NCBI GenBank assembly: GCA_030434875.1 | Contig: JAUISW010000001.1 | Location: 3,610,001 to 3,674,000 of the forward strand | From: Lachnospiraceae bacterium C1.1 | GTDB taxonomy: Bacteria; Bacillota; Clostridia; Lachnospirales; Lachnospiraceae | Reading direction: 5' to 3' | DNA: 64,000 nucleotides | Translations under genes and position numbers: made by a program | The notes under the pieces: model-generated | What the model was told of the DNA's origin: nothing | Seen by the model: the letters and a program-made list of their open reading frames with translations, nothing else | The model's database searches: none | Shown here: positions 60,901-64,000 of the stretch, in pieces | How the letters are laid out: every line of letters begins with the position of its first letter | Numbering within the stretch: the first letter of the stretch is position 1

Positions 60901-61485
60901 TTATTTTAAGTATAATTGTAAACTCGGATCAGTTTTGAACTGACCGCGTAATTCTGCGGTAAATGTCTTTGTATTTGTTTTCTTGATGCCGCGGGCCGTA
61001 ACGCAGCTGTGGCAGCCCTCGATCGTAACTGCGACATTATCTGTTCCGCTGATCTCGCTTATGATATCAGCGATGTCTTTACCTATCTTTTCCTGAAGCT
61101 GGAGGCGGCGGCCGACCATATCACAAACGCGCGCGATCTTTGAAAGACCGATCACTTTACCGTTTGGGATATAGGCCACATTGACCTTCATGTCATACAT
61201 TAAAGCCATATGATGCTCGCAGTAGGAGAAGATATCGATGTCCTTCATCACTACGACTTTCCCGGTATCTTCTGTTGACTCGTCCGTTCCATCCAGACCG
61301 TCTTCGAAAGTTTTATCAAACATCTCGGCGATCTCATGATTTGTATAATTCATGCCGGCAAAAACTTCTTCATACATTTTTGCCACACGTTTCGGAGTAT
61401 CTTTAAGTCCCTCACGCTCGGGATCATCTCCGAGGGCGACAAGAATACCGCGTATATGTTCTTCGATTGCTTTGGTATCTATCAA
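60901..61485 (-). CDS. folE: GTP cyclohydrolase I FolE
   Basis: 194 residues, starting at TTG 61485 behind a strong AAAGGAG site. Key blocks are [38 protein letters not shown] with zinc Cys and His, and [20 protein letters not shown]. It makes dihydroneopterin triphosphate from GTP, the entry to queuosine and folate; its place between queE and queC points to queuosine use. Confidence 0.95.
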   Translation of the reverse strand: MIDTKAIEEHIRGILVALGDDPEREGLKDTPKRVAKMYEEVFAGMNYTNHEIAEMFDKTFEDGLDGTDESTEDTGKVVVMKDIDIFSYCEHHMALMYDMKVNVAYIPNGKVIGLSKIARVCDMVGRRLQLQEKIGKDIADIISEISGTDNVAVTIEGCHSCVTARGIKKTNTKTFTAELRGQFKTDPSLQLYLK

Positions 61486-61486
61486 C

Positions 61487-62143
61487 TTAAACTCCTTTCT
61501 TATCAGGATCCCAGATAACCTTGTGCATCTGGATCTGAATTCTTGCTTCGTTCATTTTATTGTCGATCATGAAATTTACAATCTCAACAGGCTCGATCGA
61601 GCCAAAAACAGGACTGAAATAAACATGACATTTATGGAGAAGGTCATATTCATCGATCAGTTCTTTTGCCCTATTTAAATCATCAATGCTTCCGGAAACA
61701 AATTTAATGGTATCGTTTTCATTTAAGATATTGAAATTGCTGAGGAGCATGCTTTTTTCCCAACCGCTTGATGGGAGCTTGTAATCCATGGTAAATACGG
61801 GACGATTTTCTTTTGAGAAAGGAGCCAGATCCACCGCACCGTTGGTTTCAATCTCAACCCTTAAGAAATCATCTTTCATGAGGATTGCCAAAAGCTTATC
61901 CATATTCGCCTGCAGAAGGGGTTCCCCTCCGGTCAGAGTGACGTCCCGGACACCGGTGCTTTTTATATATTCATAAATTTCTTCCGGAGTCATTTCCTCG
62001 AAAGCACAGTCTGCTTTGTATGCCCATGCCGTATCGCAATAGCTGCAGCGGAGATTGCAGCCCTTGAATCTTACGAAAACTGCGAGCTCACCGGCTCTGC
62101 AGCCCTCACCGTTAATACTTATAAATTTCTCTACAACTTTCAT
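61487..62143 (-). CDS. queE: 7-carboxy-7-deazaguanine synthase QueE
   Basis: 218 residues. The radical SAM motif is [15 protein letters not shown] (Cys29, Cys33, Cys36), followed by [17 protein letters not shown]. It rearranges 6-carboxytetrahydropterin into 7-carboxy-7-deazaguanine. It begins eight bases after queD and ends next to folE, within the operon. Confidence 0.95.
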   Translation of the reverse strand: MKVVEKFISINGEGCRAGELAVFVRFKGCNLRCSYCDTAWAYKADCAFEEMTPEEIYEYIKSTGVRDVTLTGGEPLLQANMDKLLAILMKDDFLRVEIETNGAVDLAPFSKENRPVFTMDYKLPSSGWEKSMLLSNFNILNENDTIKFVSGSIDDLNRAKELIDEYDLLHKCHVYFSPVFGSIEPVEIVNFMIDNKMNEARIQIQMHKVIWDPDKKGV

Positions 62144-62151
62144 ATCTCTTA

Positions 62152-62571
62152 TTACTCTTCATACGCTGCGCAGTTGTTTGGAGTTTCATAAACTTCAACA
62201 CGGTGCAGGTCATATCCTTTTGATCTTATTTCTTTATAAAAATATGCTGCAAAATTTTCGGCTGTCGGTCTGAAAGGAACTTCTATGAGTCGGAAATTTT
62301 CTTCTTTAAGAGCCTCAACAGTTTTTTCTTTTAATGAATTTTCTTCATATATAAAACTGTGATCGAAATTATCGCAGAGTCCCTTGATAAGCTTTTTTAA
62401 GTCTGAAAAATCAAAGACCATTCCGCGGGTATGCTTTTCTTCGCTTAATTTTTCCTGTTTTACTTCTACGATGACCCTCCAGCGGTGGCCGTGGATATTG
62501 CTGCATTTTCCCTCGTAATCTTTAAGGAAATGAGCTGCATCAAAACTGTCTTCTGATTTAATAAAATACAT
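62152..62571 (-). CDS. queD: 6-carboxytetrahydropterin synthase QueD
   Basis: 139 residues from ATG 62571, with GGAG upstream (the longer ORF begins at TTG 62586). Zinc ligands are His14 in SFDAAHFLKDY and His27/His29 in SNIHGHRWRV, catalytic Cys23 precedes them. First gene of the operon, directly behind a terminator-like hairpin and a riboswitch candidate. Confidence 0.94.
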   Translation of the reverse strand: MYFIKSEDSFDAAHFLKDYEGKCSNIHGHRWRVIVEVKQEKLSEEKHTRGMVFDFSDLKKLIKGLCDNFDHSFIYEENSLKEKTVEALKEENFRLIEVPFRPTAENFAAYFYKEIRSKGYDLHRVEVYETPNNCAAYEE

Positions 62572-62587
62572 AACTGATTTCTCCAAA

Positions 62588-62615
62588 TAAAAAAGCCCTG
62601 CAAAACTGCAGAGCT
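62588..62615 (-). terminator. Leader terminator upstream of queD
   Basis: On the minus strand AGCTCTGCAG and TTGCAGGGCT pair around TT, followed by six T. It lies 17 bases before the queD start, so it is a conditional terminator controlled by the upstream riboswitch. Confidence 0.75.
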
Positions 62616-62654
62616 ACTCTTTCATAATTTTAAAAATATAAATGAAATATAGTA

Positions 62655-62697
62655 GTCCTGGTTTTGTTTATTGACAGGAAGGTACAAATGAACTGTC
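62655..62697 (-). promoter_or_regulatory. Probable preQ1 class I riboswitch aptamer
   Basis: On the minus strand: GACAG (62697-62693), TTCATTTGTACCTTC, CTGTC (62677-62673), then AATAAACAAAACCAGG. A five-pair stem is followed by an A-rich tail whose AACAAAAC-AGG closely matches the tail of preQ1-I aptamers, and AGG can pair with CCT in the loop to form the pseudoknot. With the queuosine operon downstream and a terminator between, termination upon preQ1 binding is expected. Confidence 0.65.
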
Positions 62698-62723
62698 ATT
62701 ATTTATTGTTAAATCGGAAATAC

Positions 62724-62752
62724 ATTATATATTCATTGAATTATAATGTCAA
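62724..62752 (-). promoter_or_regulatory. Consensus sigma-A promoter of the queuosine operon
   Basis: Minus strand TTGACA (62752-62747), exactly 17 bases, TATAAT (62729-62724). Both boxes are perfect consensus. The transcript would start near 62717 and contain the riboswitch. Confidence 0.9.
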
Positions 62753-62828
62753 CCGATGAGAGTTTTCAAAAAAATAAAACTGAACTATAATTATTTATTG
62801 AAATAATTATTAAGGCAAGGATGGAACT

Positions 62829-64000
62829 ATGTTAAAACATAAAAGAAGAATTAATCTTGTTGTTGGACCTTTATTAATGATATTGTTTACTTTCTTTCTG
62901 CCGGCTTCGATCTTCGCTGAGTTCAAGAGCAGGGCGGCAGTCGGAACGGTAGCCTGGATGGCTTACTGGTGGGTGACCGGACCTATTGATTATGCGGTCA
63001 CGGCCTTTTTGCCGATAGCGATAAATGCGGTTCTGCAGATCACGGATATGAAAGATGTGATCGCGAACTATGCGTCGGAGACGATACTGCTCCTGCTGGG
63101 CGCATCTATAATGATGGTATCCTGGGAAGAAACCGGACTTGATAAAAGGATCGCGTCAAGATTCTTAATGACGGTTGGAAGCGGATTTCGGACACAGCTT
63201 GTATTCTGGTTTCTTTTGTCTACATTTCTGTCAACGGTTCTGCCGAATGCGGTAGTCTGTGCAACGATCACTCCTATCGCGGTTTCAATGCTTAAATATG
63301 CGGGAGAAAAAGATATTGCAGAAAGCTCAAAGGGCTCGAAACTTTTACTCTATGTAGCGTATGGAACAGGTGTCGGAGGACTGGCATCACCGCTCGGAGG
63401 TGCGATGAACCTTGTAACTATCAGCTATCTCGAAGAAATTACAGGACAGGAATATATTTATATAAACTGGGTATTGAGATTTTTGCCGATAATGCTCCTT
63501 TTACTCTTGGTTAACATAATATTTATGCTGAGAGATGTGCCAAAACATGAGGTACTTGGACGCTCAAAAGAATATTTTGAGAAGGAATGCAGGAACCTTC
63601 CTCCAATGAAGCCGGAAGAAAAATGGTCGCTTGCGATGTTTATTATTGCCACGGTTCTTTCTTTTACACGACAGCTTTATCAGGATATCCTTCCGGGACT
63701 TAAACCGGCCTATGTATTTATAATTTTTGCGATACTAAGTTTTCTTATTAAAAAAGAAGATGGTAAAACTCTTTTGCGTTGGAGATTTGTTCAGACGAGG
63801 ATAGTCTGGGAGCTTCTCTATATTTTTGCCGGAGGACTTGCGGTCGGCACACTGATAAGCGGCTCCGGGGCAACTGAAAATATAGGAACGGCGATTTCAG
63901 GAATGGGAATGAAGGGCGGTTTCGTAACAATTCTGGTCATTATAACAGTTACGGTCCTCATGTCAGATGTGACGAGTAATACAGCTACGGCAGCAGTTGC
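62829..64000 (+). CDS. DASS/SLC13-family sodium:anion symporter (runs off the right edge)
   Basis: About 390 residues are visible from ATG 62829 (AAGGATGG upstream); the gene is open at the window end. It begins MLKHKRRINLVVGPLLMILF and has VTGPIDYAVTAFLPIAINAV, LLLLGASIMMVSWEETGLDK, TFLSTVLPNAVVCATITPIA and, at the very end, VLMSDVTSNTATAAVA. The two SNT-type hairpin-tip motifs (LPNAVV in the first half, SNTATA in the second) form the sodium and carboxylate sites of the divalent anion:Na+ symporter family. It probably imports dicarboxylates such as succinate or malate. Divergent from the queuosine operon, sharing a 76-base promoter gap. Confidence 0.92.
   Translation, partial: MLKHKRRINLVVGPLLMILFTFFLPASIFAEFKSRAAVGTVAWMAYWWVTGPIDYAVTAFLPIAINAVLQITDMKDVIANYASETILLLLGASIMMVSWEETGLDKRIASRFLMTVGSGFRTQLVFWFLLSTFLSTVLPNAVVCATITPIAVSMLKYAGEKDIAESSKGSKLLLYVAYGTGVGGLASPLGGAMNLVTISYLEEITGQEYIYINWVLRFLPIMLLLLLVNIIFMLRDVPKHEVLGRSKEYFEKECRNLPPMKPEEKWSLAMFIIATVLSFTRQLYQDILPGLKPAYVFIIFAILSFLIKKEDGKTLLRWRFVQTRIVWELLYIFAGGLAVGTLISGSGATENIGTAISGMGMKGGFVTILVIITVTVLMSDVTSNTATAAV

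Noticed and set aside
1..64000. tRNA, rRNA, tmRNA or prophage structural genes
   Set aside because: I looked for CCA-ended cloverleafs, conserved rRNA stretches and capsid, terminase or tail genes and recognised none; a tRNA could still be missed by eye.

Overview
The window looks like chromosomal DNA of a low-GC anaerobic Firmicute, most probably a gut or rumen Lachnospiraceae of the Butyrivibrio/Lachnospira type. The reasons are AT-rich codon use, strong AGGAGG ribosome sites, YesM/YesN-type two-component control of a sugar ABC transporter, a high-molecular-weight rubredoxin, and many radical SAM proteins. This is inference; there is no rRNA gene, and I recognised no tRNA gene.

Layout. 0-5 kb: the 3' end of glmS, then surface polysaccharide genes (a Wzy-like polymerase, a Wzx flippase, a LicD transferase). 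5-23 kb: a decayed accessory island. It holds four modules that each pair an OLD/RloA-like AAA ATPase with a TOPRIM-like partner (5.6, 15.1, 17.1 and 21.5 kb). Only the last pair is intact. Between them lie a PemK/MazF-type toxin module with an internal stop, an Rpn-type nuclease, XRE regulators, fragments of transposases, a RAYT and a group II intron, a truncated second Wzx with a DUF4422 gene (the other half of the polysaccharide locus), and an NlpC/P60 secreted protein. Several fragments abut a recurring CATTGGTRCC motif.

24-32 kb: a coherent operon-like block for uptake and cleavage of a galactoside: lipoprotein, two permeases, response regulator, sensor kinase, GH42 beta-galactosidase. 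32-36 kb: an S41 peptidase-like lipoprotein, a MerR regulator, and remnants of a radical SAM protein and of two macro-domain copies. 36-42 kb: a beta-glucoside PTS (EIIBCA) with a GH1 phospho-beta-glucosidase, facing two LacI-family repressors. 42-47 kb: small redox protein, LysR, AIM24, an unknown membrane protein, YitT. 47-51 kb: LRR protein, radical SAM/SPASM enzyme, a protein with an Asn-only tail, and a zinc-ribbon membrane protein. 51-55 kb: a 1184-residue secreted protein with a probable clan CD cysteine peptidase domain. 55-57 kb: an AraC regulator split cleanly by an IS200/IS605 element, then a rubredoxin-flavin reductase. 57.6-59.6 kb: a long inverted repeat around an IS3 fragment. 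59.7-62.8 kb: the queuosine precursor operon queD-queE-folE-queC-queF behind a consensus promoter and a likely preQ1 riboswitch with terminator. The window ends inside a DASS/SLC13 transporter.

The most unusual features are the four ATPase/TOPRIM modules in graded decay, very long perfect palindromes (up to 141 bp) of one repeat family, the junction motif shared by many gene fragments, and the radical SAM/poly-Asn gene pair.
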